Virus record (IMG/VR): IMGVR_UViG_3300023443_000216
Span: 1 to 55,748 of that record
Direction: 5' to 3' (one strand)
Source of the DNA: a virus
Length of the DNA stretch: 55,748 bases
Both the position numbers and the translations under genes were made by a program. Of this stretch, positions 48,251 to 55,748 are shown piece after piece. The notes beneath the pieces are model-generated. The model was given only the letters and a program-made list of their open reading frames with translations. It was not told the origin of the DNA and did no database searches. Positions within the stretch are counted from its first letter, which is position 1; each line of letters starts with the position of its first letter.

Positions 48251-48417
48251 ATTTCCTCTAGTAGTTTCTTATACCTACGATTAATGATCACAGTTTTTAT
48301 TCCTGCACCATCTACTACCATCTTGGTTATGACTTTTTTATCCCTTTTTTTTTCTTTTTCAATGGTCTGTGTTTCGAGTTCTTCATAATAGTCCTCTATG
48401 TCTTCTATACTAACCAT
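48244..48417 (-). CDS. Small charged protein, neck region
   Basis: A 57-aa acidic-then-basic protein (MVSIEDIEDYYEELETQTIEKEKKR...). ATG 48417 lies 1 bp after the upstream stop; a longer in-frame start would overlap the upstream gene by over 150 bp. Unrecognised. Confidence 0.55.
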   Translation of the reverse strand: MVSIEDIEDYYEELETQTIEKEKKRDKKVITKMVVDGAGIKTVIINRRYKKLLEEIW

Positions 48418-48418
48418 T

Positions 48419-48934
48419 TTATTCTGTAAATGGTCTTGTGCTTGGGAAATTATCAGCATCCCTCTTAAATAATGGGAGTTTCCTGTTCCCATCAGTGTCA
48501 GATTGACTACCAGCCATAATAGCACCAAGTCTACCTCGTGGGGATTTAGATGCACGCACTTTCTTTTCATCTATACGTGTAATAGCTCGATTAAAAAAAG
48601 CTTGATATAACTCCATACGATTAGTACCAACATCTTCTAGACCTGGAGCTATAGCAGTCATTGGTAGCGTACCTAAAACAAGAGCAGCTGCACCAAAATT
48701 ATTAATTGCTTCAAGCCATCTATGTACTTGAGGATCAGAAGAAGTAGATACAGGCACACTATACCCATTAGCAGATAGAGCAACATTTAAATCAGCGCCT
48801 ATATCATCTATAGACAACTCTACTTGTAATAAAGTAGGCACTGTAGTAGTACTAAATGTTCTGCTTACAACAATATCTCCTACAAGACGCTCTACACCAG
48901 TTGTATTCCCATAACTATCAGAACTTGTAGCCAT
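48419..48934 (-). CDS. Head-tail connector-type structural protein
   Basis: A 171-aa protein ('LLQVELSIDDIGADLNVALS', 'PQVHRWLEAINNFGAAALVL', 'RMELYQAFFNRAITRID'). The helical middle and its position between the fibre-like gene and the neck genes suggest a connector. No exact family. Confidence 0.5.
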   Translation of the reverse strand: MATSSDSYGNTTGVERLVGDIVVSRTFSTTTVPTLLQVELSIDDIGADLNVALSANGYSVPVSTSSDPQVHRWLEAINNFGAAALVLGTLPMTAIAPGLEDVGTNRMELYQAFFNRAITRIDEKKVRASKSPRGRLGAIMAGSQSDTDGNRKLPLFKRDADNFPSTRPFTE

Positions 48935-48942
48935 TTCTTCCC

Positions 48943-49197
48943 CTAAATAAAACTATCGCCTGTTGAATCTGATACCCTTGTCCGAGTTTTGTACCTTATA
49001 TCAAATGGCACTGCATCAAAATACACTGTAGACGGAATCTCTACTGGCGGTAAACTAGGTGTTACACCCAGATATCCCCATCCTACTGATTGACGCCAAG
49101 CTACTGGTTTAAGTGTATCAGGTGTAACACCTACAATGGTTATTGCTGTATGTAGTGCACTTATATTTCTCCTTTTTTTTGCTGTATCTATAGCCAT
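48943..49197 (-). CDS. Small structural-region protein
   Basis: An 84-aa protein beginning AIDTAKKRRNISALHTAITIVGVTP, a pattern I have seen in small siphophage structural-region proteins. Beta-rich C-terminus. It has one base pair of spacing to the upstream large gene. Role unknown. Confidence 0.5.
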   Translation of the reverse strand: MAIDTAKKRRNISALHTAITIVGVTPDTLKPVAWRQSVGWGYLGVTPSLPPVEIPSTVYFDAVPFDIRYKTRTRVSDSTGDSFI

Positions 49198-49199
49198 AT

Positions 49200-51776
49200 T
49201 TAAGTTGTCGCAGCAGCCTCAGTATAGAGACCTGTATCTGTAAGCGTCTTTGTAAAGGATACCGCGCCGGCGGCTGTATAAATTGTCTTGGTATTAGTAC
49301 TTACATCCACACGATTGATAAATGCTGCTTGAAGTAATCCTAGTTTCTCCATAAGTGTTGCACTCACACCTGGGAAGGACGTAGACGTTATAGGTTCACC
49401 AAATACATCCACGGATACTACATCTACAACTTCAGCATTAACATCAGCCGCAGACAAATCATTGAGAGCTGTAATCTCTGCACTAAGGGCGTGAGCCTGT
49501 ACTTCATTACCAAACGTACCAGTCGTATTATGATCTCCCTTTACTTCATCCCAAACCGCATCAGCAGTTTTATCAAACACACCTTGATCAATATTTGCAG
49601 TGGAGAAAGCACCAGCACCAAAATCACCAGAAGAAAGAGTAAATCCTAAGGTTGTCAATGAACGTGTAGACTCATCCCATACCTTAGTGAATACACCATC
49701 GGCTATCTCGTCAGTTGTTAGTGCATTAGAAGCTATTTTGGCTGCTGTTATCGCATCGTCAGCAATTGCCGTAGAAGTTAAAACATCTGCCCTCATAGCC
49801 CCTACATCGGCATCCATACGTCCACCTACTAAGGCCGTAGGTACTAATGAAATAATATCACCTGTTCTATTAAGCGTAATAGTAGTAGACCCATTATTGG
49901 TAAAGGTAAAGACACCATTCAGATTAACAGTACCTGATACACAAGAAGTAGATAATGTTAGATTGGCACCCGCTCCATCAAAATGTAAAACATCTGTACC
50001 AGCCACACCTAGATTTTCAATTGTCAATCTACCAGCATAGTCATGCACATGAACTGTTTGATCACCTGCTGATGTACTAAAATCTATAATAGAAGTTGTA
50101 CCACCATGATTACAATGTATAAAGAAATAATCCCCAGAATCAGATAGCGTAATAGTTCCTGCTATATCACATTCATCTACGTGTGCTGTCCCTATGGTGC
50201 ACAAATCCATTTCACAATGATCAAAGTGAATTTCATCCGTTGCAGTGGCAATACCTGTTATATGAGCACCTTGGATGTGAGAACCGCTCAGTATTTGACC
50301 ACCTAATGCTAATTCCCAGTTCTCCCCTACAAATTCTTGATTTACTTGTGACGCTGCGAATGTAATATCTGAACCAGGTGCTATGGCAAATCTACTAAGT
50401 CCAACATTATCAGCAATGGTATTAGCATCAGCAATTGGAGCAACAGGAGCAGTTTCTACACCATCTTCAAAGCTGTCTGTACCAGTAGAACCATTTACAG
50501 TATCTATGAATACAAAACCATTAGAATAATTACCTGCTTCCTGTATCTGTCTAAGACGCCTACCAGCAGAATTAACTATATTATGTAGAGCACCTGATAA
50601 TACTCTATCCCATACAGTAGCAGCAGCCTCTTCCATTTGACCAGTGGATACAACACCAGAAGAAATAGCATTAGCAGCAAATTTAGCAGACGTTATAGCA
50701 GCATCTGCAATAGATGTACTTGTTATAAGGCCAACACCTAGTGTAGTAAGTGACCTAGTTGACTCTGACCAGAATTTAGTAAATACACCATCTGTAATTT
50801 CATCAGTGGTTAGTGCGTTAGAAGCTATAGCTGCTGCATCAATTGCACCTGCGGCAAACTTCTCTGCTAATATAGCTCCTGTATCAATAGCTGTCGAATT
50901 TAGTGCACCTGCTGCAAAAGCAGTAGATGTGATAGATCCAACTAACAAATCAGTAATAGACCTGGTTGACTCAGCCCATACCTTGGTAAACACACCATCT
51001 GTAATTTCATCAGTAGTGAAAGCATCTGTGGCTATCTTAGCGGCTGTTATAGCATCATCTGCTATAGAGGTACTTGTAATAATACCTACCCCGAGTGTAG
51101 TAAGAGAACGTGTAGATTCTGCCCAAACTTTAGTAAATACACCCGCATCTATCTGATCAGTAGTGAAAGCAGAATCAGCAATTTTAGCAGCCGTAATAGC
51201 ATCTGCACCAAGCTTATCAGCAGTAATTGCACTATCTACAATCGAGGTACTTGTAATAACTCCTATAGGTAAGAATGTGATACTACGGGTAGATTCTGCC
51301 CACACTTTTGTAAACACTCCTGCTGCTATCTCATCCGTGGTTAAAGCATTAGAAGCTATGGCAGCCGCATCAATAGCTCCCGAAGCGAATTTCTCGGCAA
51401 TAATCACACCGGTAGCTAGGGCAGTGGAGTTAATAGCACCTGCCCCATAAGAAGTTGAAGTTATACCTCCAACACCTACAGTACCTACTTGAACAACACT
51501 GGTATATAAAACTTGGGCTGCTGGCTTCACACCGGTAGATGTGGTCTCAATCTTGACCATAACTCTATCAGCATCCATTTCTGTAGATGACAGTACGAGA
51601 CTATAAAACCCATCAGTTTCATTAACAACAGAATTGGTACCAGAAGAGAAAGCAGCTTCGTCCTTTGAAAAAACAGAAGTTAAACCAGCAGCAGCAGTGG
51701 ATAGATCACCATCTGCATCACGGAATACAAAGTCCAGGGTGAATGCCCCTGCTTTTATTGGAGGCCAGCCAGCCAT
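49200..51776 (-). CDS. Large repeat-rich fibre/appendage protein
   Basis: An 858-aa protein. Residues 1-100 are a beta domain ('AFTLDFVFRDADGDLSTAAAG'). Residues about 103-390 and 690-760 hold degenerate repeats with 'ITSTSIADDAITAAKIA', 'TTDEITDGVFTKVW' and 'ESTRSLTTLGVG' (five VFTK-W-ESTRS copies). Residues about 420-680 look like a beta-helix ('VNGSTGTDSF', 'HIQGAHITGIATATDEIHFD'). Such layouts belong to tail fibres or capsid appendages that meet the host surface. It stands between capsid-like and connector genes rather than at the tail tip. Confidence 0.7.
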   Translation of the reverse strand: MAGWPPIKAGAFTLDFVFRDADGDLSTAAAGLTSVFSKDEAAFSSGTNSVVNETDGFYSLVLSSTEMDADRVMVKIETTSTGVKPAAQVLYTSVVQVGTVGVGGITSTSYGAGAINSTALATGVIIAEKFASGAIDAAAIASNALTTDEIAAGVFTKVWAESTRSITFLPIGVITSTSIVDSAITADKLGADAITAAKIADSAFTTDQIDAGVFTKVWAESTRSLTTLGVGIITSTSIADDAITAAKIATDAFTTDEITDGVFTKVWAESTRSITDLLVGSITSTAFAAGALNSTAIDTGAILAEKFAAGAIDAAAIASNALTTDEITDGVFTKFWSESTRSLTTLGVGLITSTSIADAAITSAKFAANAISSGVVSTGQMEEAAATVWDRVLSGALHNIVNSAGRRLRQIQEAGNYSNGFVFIDTVNGSTGTDSFEDGVETAPVAPIADANTIADNVGLSRFAIAPGSDITFAASQVNQEFVGENWELALGGQILSGSHIQGAHITGIATATDEIHFDHCEMDLCTIGTAHVDECDIAGTITLSDSGDYFFIHCNHGGTTSIIDFSTSAGDQTVHVHDYAGRLTIENLGVAGTDVLHFDGAGANLTLSTSCVSGTVNLNGVFTFTNNGSTTITLNRTGDIISLVPTALVGGRMDADVGAMRADVLTSTAIADDAITAAKIASNALTTDEIADGVFTKVWDESTRSLTTLGFTLSSGDFGAGAFSTANIDQGVFDKTADAVWDEVKGDHNTTGTFGNEVQAHALSAEITALNDLSAADVNAEVVDVVSVDVFGEPITSTSFPGVSATLMEKLGLLQAAFINRVDVSTNTKTIYTAAGAVSFTKTLTDTGLYTEAAATT
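49655..51450 (-). repeat. Degenerate repeats coding the fibre protein
   Basis: DNA units of about 150-210 bp (near 50760, 50966, 51113 and 51293, and one apart near 49665) share the segments for GVFTK-W-ESTRS and AITAAKIA. They are diverged at third positions, so they are old or selected as protein repeats. Copy loss or gain by recombination is likely. Confidence 0.75.
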
Positions 51777-52688
51777 CTAAATTTGCCTTATCGAAATAAA
51801 GTCTGGAAGATATCTGCCATCGAGTATATAAAAAGGTTGACCCACCACAGGTACACTTATAGCATCTTCAATACGAACAATTAATGGCCGCTTCTGCCGG
51901 ACAATACCATAGGGGTCAAAATACTGCTCCAACACCTCTGAGGGAGTTAGAACTCGGTTGTATATGCGAACTGGGCCAATACTCCCATCAAATTCCCCTG
52001 GAAAGGTGTCCAAATCATTCGTGTTACTAATGTAGAAAACATGTCGCGCAGTGTTAATGGAAGTAGTAGTACTATCTTCTACCGAAATTATCTCGGCATT
52101 TCCATCCATATAAAGAATAAGGACATCAGCCTCAACATCTCTAACTCCCACAATATGGTGCCAATTTCCATCATCATAGTTGAGAGTTGCAGTTGCTCTG
52201 GGTATATTTGTACCATCGAATATAACAAATTCTGGTGTGCGACTGCTAGCATCAGTTGCTGATATGGCGAGTAGCCGTCTGCCTTCTGCTCCTTGATCCG
52301 TGTTGTTATCTCGCGTAACAATCTGCATAAAAGCTTTGCTTGTGTTAGAAGTTTTGAACCACGCGCTGAGGGTAAAGCTACCATCTCCCAAGCCAGGAAG
52401 CGGCCCGTTGTCTCCCATTTTTACATTATTATCGGTGGCATCATAGTTCAACACATACCCGAGTTCTCCATCAAGAACCCAGTCAGTGGCTTCAACCATG
52501 CTTACCAAACTCCCATGGTTTCCATATCCAGACCAATCTCTAAGCGTTAACCCACTGGGACCAAGCGTTGGCAACCACAGTCCAACCAATCCATCCCAAT
52601 CCAGAGACCTTGCCGATTCAGCAGCACTATGAGCAAACCCAATATTGTGGTAGGAAGGCTGTATAAAATGTTTAGATAGTACAGGCAT
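51777..52688 (-). CDS. LamG/concanavalin-like lectin domain protein
   Basis: A 303-aa protein with a LamG-type jelly roll (residues about 35-265): 'LTLRDWSGYGNHGSL', 'GDGSFTLSAWFKTS', 'NWHHIVGVRDVEADVLILYMDG' and 'FDGSIGPVRIYNRVLTPSEV'. It likely binds surface glycans. Next to the fibre-like gene, so probably a virion decoration or receptor-binding protein. Its last motif resembles the SSB linker at residues 105-130. Confidence 0.82.
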   Translation of the reverse strand: MPVLSKHFIQPSYHNIGFAHSAAESARSLDWDGLVGLWLPTLGPSGLTLRDWSGYGNHGSLVSMVEATDWVLDGELGYVLNYDATDNNVKMGDNGPLPGLGDGSFTLSAWFKTSNTSKAFMQIVTRDNNTDQGAEGRRLLAISATDASSRTPEFVIFDGTNIPRATATLNYDDGNWHHIVGVRDVEADVLILYMDGNAEIISVEDSTTTSINTARHVFYISNTNDLDTFPGEFDGSIGPVRIYNRVLTPSEVLEQYFDPYGIVRQKRPLIVRIEDAISVPVVGQPFYILDGRYLPDFISIRQI

Positions 52689-52690
52689 AT

Positions 52691-53248
52691 TTAAGTTTGA
52701 ACTTCGGTAATAATTGGGTTAATACGCACATATAGATTAGCACCATTATCGGCAAAAGAAACAGTTGTATTATTGTCTACTACTATAACTCCAAATTGTT
52801 CACTAGCATTGAAAAATCCTATTCTCTGATTCTGCTGTGTACCTGTAGTGTCTGATGTAGCTATTAGTGAACCTATATAATTCAATTGTCTGAGAGAGTC
52901 GTCTAAAGAATCACCAGCAGTACCTGCATAAGAAGAGTCAGAACCTGTTAATCCAGCCGGACGCACACTTGTAGTTGGACTTAAACCTATATAGTAATCA
53001 ATCACAGTGCCACTTACAGCAGCTACCAGTTCAACACCAGCATATACCGAATGTAAATCTGCTCTACGTGTACCAAAATCTACACCATCACTCTGACGTG
53101 CTGTTCCTGCACCAAGAGCAGCTAAATCTATTTGGTCTGTTCTAGTACCTGCTGCTGTACTAGTATATGTGTCATCAGCAATAACAACTAACTGATTACC
53201 TGCTGTAGAATCTTTGATAAGGATTTCGGCTGGTGATGTACTTGCCAT
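52691..53248 (-). CDS. Structural protein, beta-rich
   Basis: A 185-aa Ser/Thr/Ala/Gly-rich protein, 'IGLSPTTSVRPAGLTGSDSS' and 'SFADNGANLYVRINP'. It shares a loose plan with 54083-54592 (DS-Y-G motif, then a 'LDD.L..L' loop, then beta strands), so the two may be distant paralogues. Probably a virion protein. Confidence 0.55.
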   Translation of the reverse strand: MASTSPAEILIKDSTAGNQLVVIADDTYTSTAAGTRTDQIDLAALGAGTARQSDGVDFGTRRADLHSVYAGVELVAAVSGTVIDYYIGLSPTTSVRPAGLTGSDSSYAGTAGDSLDDSLRQLNYIGSLIATSDTTGTQQNQRIGFFNASEQFGVIVVDNNTTVSFADNGANLYVRINPIITEVQT

Positions 53249-53670
53249 TAGAGCAGCAAAGCCTCCTCAACTAGATGATCTGATATAGTAGTACCTTCAC
53301 CAAATAAAACTTCAGCACGACTACCGATCCGTGTTTGCAATGTGGCTAAATTGGATCTAGTTGCAGTACCAGCACCCCATATAGCTAGTATTTGATTTCG
53401 TAATGCTGTATTACTTACATCTATACCGTGTGAAGCAGCAACTATAAGAATAGCGTTCCAACCCATACGAGCTACATCAGTCAAAGTGGTATATTCAGCT
53501 ATAATAATTGATATTTGCAACTCTTCAGCACTAATAGTTTTCCTAGTCACTACTTCAGTTACACGTATAAGATTTAAAGCATTTGATATCTGTAAGTTAC
53601 TACCCGTGTAACCATAACCCTGTGGGTCTGTTTGAATTTCTGTTTTCAAGGATGCTAGATCTATGGCCAA
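53248..53670 (-). CDS. Conserved structural-region protein
   Basis: A 140-aa protein starting AIDLASLKTEIQTDPQGYGY, a start I recall in many siphophage proteins near the fibre genes. The middle is helical ('WNAILIVAASHGIDVSN'). Role unknown. It overlaps its upstream mini-ORF by 10 bp. Confidence 0.6.
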   Translation of the reverse strand: MAIDLASLKTEIQTDPQGYGYTGSNLQISNALNLIRVTEVVTRKTISAEELQISIIIAEYTTLTDVARMGWNAILIVAASHGIDVSNTALRNQILAIWGAGTATRSNLATLQTRIGSRAEVLFGEGTTISDHLVEEALLL

Positions 53671-53780
53671 CTTTTTCTATCTCCTACGAAAAAGATATTT
53701 GGGCTATCTACACCGTCCGCATCAGTTTTTTTAATGACCTGAATATTCACATCGCTATAAGTTAGGATAAATCCAGCCAT
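53661..53780 (-). CDS. Small hypothetical protein
   Basis: A 39-aa ORF from ATG 53780 to TAG 53661 ('AGFILTYSDVNIQVIKKTDA', ends 'IFFVGDRKSWP'). It abuts the upstream stop and overlaps the next gene by 10 bp, filling the only gap here. Confidence 0.5.
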   Translation of the reverse strand: MAGFILTYSDVNIQVIKKTDADGVDSPNIFFVGDRKSWP

Positions 53781-54074
53781 CTACCCACCCATTTTGTGCT
53801 TATAAGAATCAACAGCCTGAAGTTTCCACAATTTTGCTAAGTCTTCTAATTCTTTTAATTGATTAACACGCTGTATAGTTCCTGGTTCTGATAATCCTTC
53901 AATGGTTGGGTTTTTACCTTCACCAAATCCTTTTGGACTACCAGCAAGCTTTATAGCCCCCATAGCAATTGATATAGCCTCTTCCGGCATATGTTCCATA
54001 TCTTCTTGGATACGTTGTCTACGTATTTCACTCTCTATACGTTCTTTTTTCCGAAATAAGTCCTTTAACTTCAT
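53781..54074 (-). CDS. Small charged hypothetical protein
   Basis: A 97-aa protein with a strongly charged N-terminal helix (FRKKERIESEIRRQRIQEDM) and a coiled-coil-like C-terminus (QRVNQLKELEDLAKLWKLQA). It could be a capsid-assembly or internal virion protein. No family. Confidence 0.5.
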   Translation of the reverse strand: MKLKDLFRKKERIESEIRRQRIQEDMEHMPEEAISIAMGAIKLAGSPKGFGEGKNPTIEGLSEPGTIQRVNQLKELEDLAKLWKLQAVDSYKHKMGG

Positions 54075-54082
54075 AATAATTT

Positions 54083-54592
54083 TTATGGCTCTGACGTAAA
54101 TTCAATATAGCCATTCAGTGTATTAGCACCCGTAGAAGTAATAGCAAATCCAAAGGATTCAGCACTGCTCTCTAGTACGAATAATCCAATACCACGATCA
54201 TCACCGTAATGTTCATTCATAATATCTGTAGTATCTAAGTCTATTTCTTGCAATTGATCATCAAGTGTACCTGTAGAGGCATCTGGACTAGATTGGTACA
54301 AGCGAACAATTCCGCCATACGTAGAATCTGTACCACGTGCTCTAACGGGGGATACAATGGTTTGTCCAGTACTGCCAGTTGAACCAATGGTGTATTTATT
54401 AAGCTGAAATGGCGTTATAGCAATACTGGGTTTAGACATCTGCAAATGTACAAGTTTGACTTCCTTGTTTGCTATACCAAAAAGTTCAAAGGCTATCTTT
54501 GCACCAGCACCAGTATCTGTAGCCAAGTCTGACAATGCAACACGATATTTTGGTATTTGTGTTCTAAGGTAATGATCAAGTCTAGCTGACAT
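54083..54592 (-). CDS. Structural protein, beta-rich
   Basis: A 169-aa protein ('KEVKLVHLQMSKPSIAITPF', 'RARGTDSTYGGIVRLYQSSP', 'IGLFVLESSAESFGFAITST'). Probably a minor virion protein, possibly paralogous to 52691-53248. Confidence 0.55.
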   Translation of the reverse strand: MSARLDHYLRTQIPKYRVALSDLATDTGAGAKIAFELFGIANKEVKLVHLQMSKPSIAITPFQLNKYTIGSTGSTGQTIVSPVRARGTDSTYGGIVRLYQSSPDASTGTLDDQLQEIDLDTTDIMNEHYGDDRGIGLFVLESSAESFGFAITSTGANTLNGYIEFTSEP

Positions 54593-54608
54593 TCTCTATC
54601 CCCTTTTT

Positions 54609-55559
54609 TTAATTGGCTAACCTAGCAGCCTCTGGTTCTTCATCTTCTGTTTGTGGTGCATTCAGTGCAACAATCCAATGCTGTGTTTCTCGCATCTGAC
54701 CTAGGGCACAATTTAATTCAGCACTCAAGTGTGTTTGCATTTGTATAGATTCTTTTTTTCTATCAGTAACCATCTTTTGAAACTTATCAGGATCAAATAT
54801 CTTTACTTCAGTACCATCATCACTAGTCTGTGATCCTACACATTGATTGAAAAGTTTACTAACAGTTGTGTTTTCGTCCAATGCACCAGATACAGCATTT
54901 AAATTAGCATTCAACTGTGACTGTTTCTTCTTATGTTCTTGTAACCTTTCCTTAGCTTGTGCCCACAACAAACGCTCATCATGTACACCGTAGTCTGGTC
55001 CTTTTAATAAAGGCGATGCAGTGGGTATAACTACTTTTATACCAAGACCTTCAACAACACCAAGCCAGTAATTAACACACGGTAGTTGTTCACTATATTC
55101 ACTATAAGCACTCATATCTACGCCACAGATATGCAACTCCGTGATTGTTTTACCCTCTATTTTGTGTTCATAACAAGCATGCGCCAGCATGTGTGCTATT
55201 GATGTTCTGTAATAGTGTCTAAATCCTACTTTATCAAACACTCCTAGATCAAATTTAATTGCAGTTGGTACATCGGGATGTGGATGTTGCATGTATACAG
55301 GTTTATCAGTTTTCCTAAGCATATCTAGATATCCGTCTTCCCTTAATCCTGTTTTCCCTGTATACAAATCTTCCTCATGAACTTCATACCACCTATCCCA
55401 ATTCTTAAGGAATACATAACAACGATTCAGTGACCAGATTTCAAAACTAGTATCTAGATGATTAGCATAGTCTCTTGATGTTTCTGCAAAACCTGCTATA
55501 CATACATAACGTCCAGGCTGTTCTTCTGCTGTTTGGTTAGCTTTTTTCTCGGCTGGCAC
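54609..55559 (-). CDS. Rossmann-like protein, DUF115/MptE-like (tentative)
   Basis: A 316-aa protein. Residues about 15-185 are an alpha/beta domain ('RYVCIAGFAETSRDYANHL', 'IWSLNRCYVFLKNWDRWYEV', 'ELHICGVDMSAYSEYSEQLP', 'IKVVIPTASPLLKG') of a type common in siphophages and, as I recall, annotated as MptE/DUF115-like. Residues about 200-300 form a coiled coil. Such domains occur in glycan-transfer proteins. It starts at GTG 55559; an in-frame cysteine-rich stretch (NCGECDC) lies upstream but has no standard start. Confidence 0.5.
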   Translation of the reverse strand: MPAEKKANQTAEEQPGRYVCIAGFAETSRDYANHLDTSFEIWSLNRCYVFLKNWDRWYEVHEEDLYTGKTGLREDGYLDMLRKTDKPVYMQHPHPDVPTAIKFDLGVFDKVGFRHYYRTSIAHMLAHACYEHKIEGKTITELHICGVDMSAYSEYSEQLPCVNYWLGVVEGLGIKVVIPTASPLLKGPDYGVHDERLLWAQAKERLQEHKKKQSQLNANLNAVSGALDENTTVSKLFNQCVGSQTSDDGTEVKIFDPDKFQKMVTDRKKESIQMQTHLSAELNCALGQMRETQHWIVALNAPQTEDEEPEAARLAN

Positions 55560-55637
55560 AATACAATCACACTCCCCACAGTTTTTAATAAAGCCTTCCA
55601 GCGTAACATACTAGCAACCTGGACGCAACAGATTTGA

Positions 55638-55733
55638 TTAAGTAAAGATAAGCGTAGATCCAGTAACAAGAGACCCATTCATTAAGGTTAGGAAAAGCCG
55701 AGCAGTGGACGTACCAGTACTTGTTATAACCAT
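55638..55733 (-). CDS. Very small protein at the right edge
   Basis: A 31-aa ORF from ATG 55733, with AGGAG 7 nt upstream, to TAA 55638 ('STGTSTARLFLTLMNGSL', ends 'GSTLIFT'). The frame stays open to the window edge, so it could be the end of a longer gene. Composition resembles the neighbouring virion proteins. Confidence 0.35.
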   Translation of the reverse strand: MVITSTGTSTARLFLTLMNGSLVTGSTLIFT

Positions 55734-55748
55734 TTCCCTACTCCTAGT

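Noticed and set aside
49600-51450. Three long plus-strand frames opposite the fibre gene
   Set aside because: They mirror the protein repeats (Val/Ser/Ala-rich with repeated AxxSS patterns) and carry no recognisable domain, so they are shadows of the repeat-coding strand.
49655-51450. A CRISPR array
   Set aside because: The repeats are long, diverged at third codon positions and in frame within one protein gene, with no uniform spacers or cas genes.
1-55748. Prophage or temperate-phage interpretation
   Set aside because: No integrase, excisionase, attachment site or long-form repressor was recognised. The two small Cro-like proteins are not sufficient. Genes outside the window could still change this.

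Overview
The window is part of a tailed bacteriophage genome (Caudoviricetes, most likely siphovirus-like). Evidence: a portal-MuF fusion, small and large terminase genes, a tail-tube, neck, chaperone and tail-tip gene set, a phage replication module (family A DNA polymerase, primase-polymerase/helicase, SSB, RuvC-like resolvase, PD-(D/E)XK nuclease), and very tight gene packing with ATGA, TAATG and TAGTG overlaps. No integrase, repressor/attachment system, rRNA or tRNA was seen, so a virulent phage is the simplest reading. The DNA is AT-rich by eye. The host cannot be named from this sequence. No major capsid protein, scaffold/protease or endolysin was recognised, so the genome probably continues past one or both ends.

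Layout. Nearly everything is on the minus strand, so it reads right to left. 55.7-41.1 kb: virion genes (fibre-like repeat protein, LamG lectin-like protein, connectors, tail tube, chaperones, short tape-measure candidate, tail tip), interrupted by an HNH gene and a nucleotide-sugar dehydrogenase-like gene. 41.1-40.0 kb: plus-strand small genes and an HNH-AP2 endonuclease. 39.9-34.7 kb: a nonulosonic (sialic-type) acid cassette of two convergent units, neuC plus an epimerase on plus and Gfo/Idh/MocA-neuA-neuB on minus. 34.5-21.6 kb: nucleic-acid metabolism, with a repeat-rich non-coding region at 28.36-28.60 kb that is a candidate origin or operator, and a PolA carrying an intein in its active-site motif A. 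21.4-12.6 kb: terS, a terL split into separate ATPase and nuclease ORFs, dCMP deaminase, portal-MuF and a holin-like protein. 12.3-0.8 kb: a sugar operon (NAD epimerase, gmhA, hddA, RmlC-like epimerase, two-subunit transketolase, GDP-fucose-synthase-like reductase, aldo-keto reductase, two methyltransferases, a GT4 glycosyltransferase), closed by a good intrinsic terminator at 775-801.

How the genes fit together. Transketolase can make sedoheptulose 7-phosphate, which GmhA and HddA convert toward activated D-glycero-D-manno-heptose. The RmlC-like, Fcl-like and NAD-epimerase proteins parallel the enzymes that modify GDP-heptose in Campylobacter capsule clusters. No heptose nucleotidyltransferase was found here. 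The neuC-neuB-neuA set makes a CMP-activated nine-carbon acid. Together with a glycosyltransferase and methyltransferases, the phage seems equipped to remodel a surface glycan of host or virion.

The most unusual observation is at 9981-10498. An HNH endonuclease ORF sits at the 5' end of hddA, starts with hddA's own first 11 codons, and is followed by a synonymously recoded copy of those codons that rebuilds the kinase, restarted at a TTG overlapping the endonuclease stop. Other notable points are the split terL with a duplicated linker segment, an SSB whose linker resembles a LamG fragment, GCCCAT repeats beside the primase-helicase, and a 103-bp inverted repeat at the left edge.
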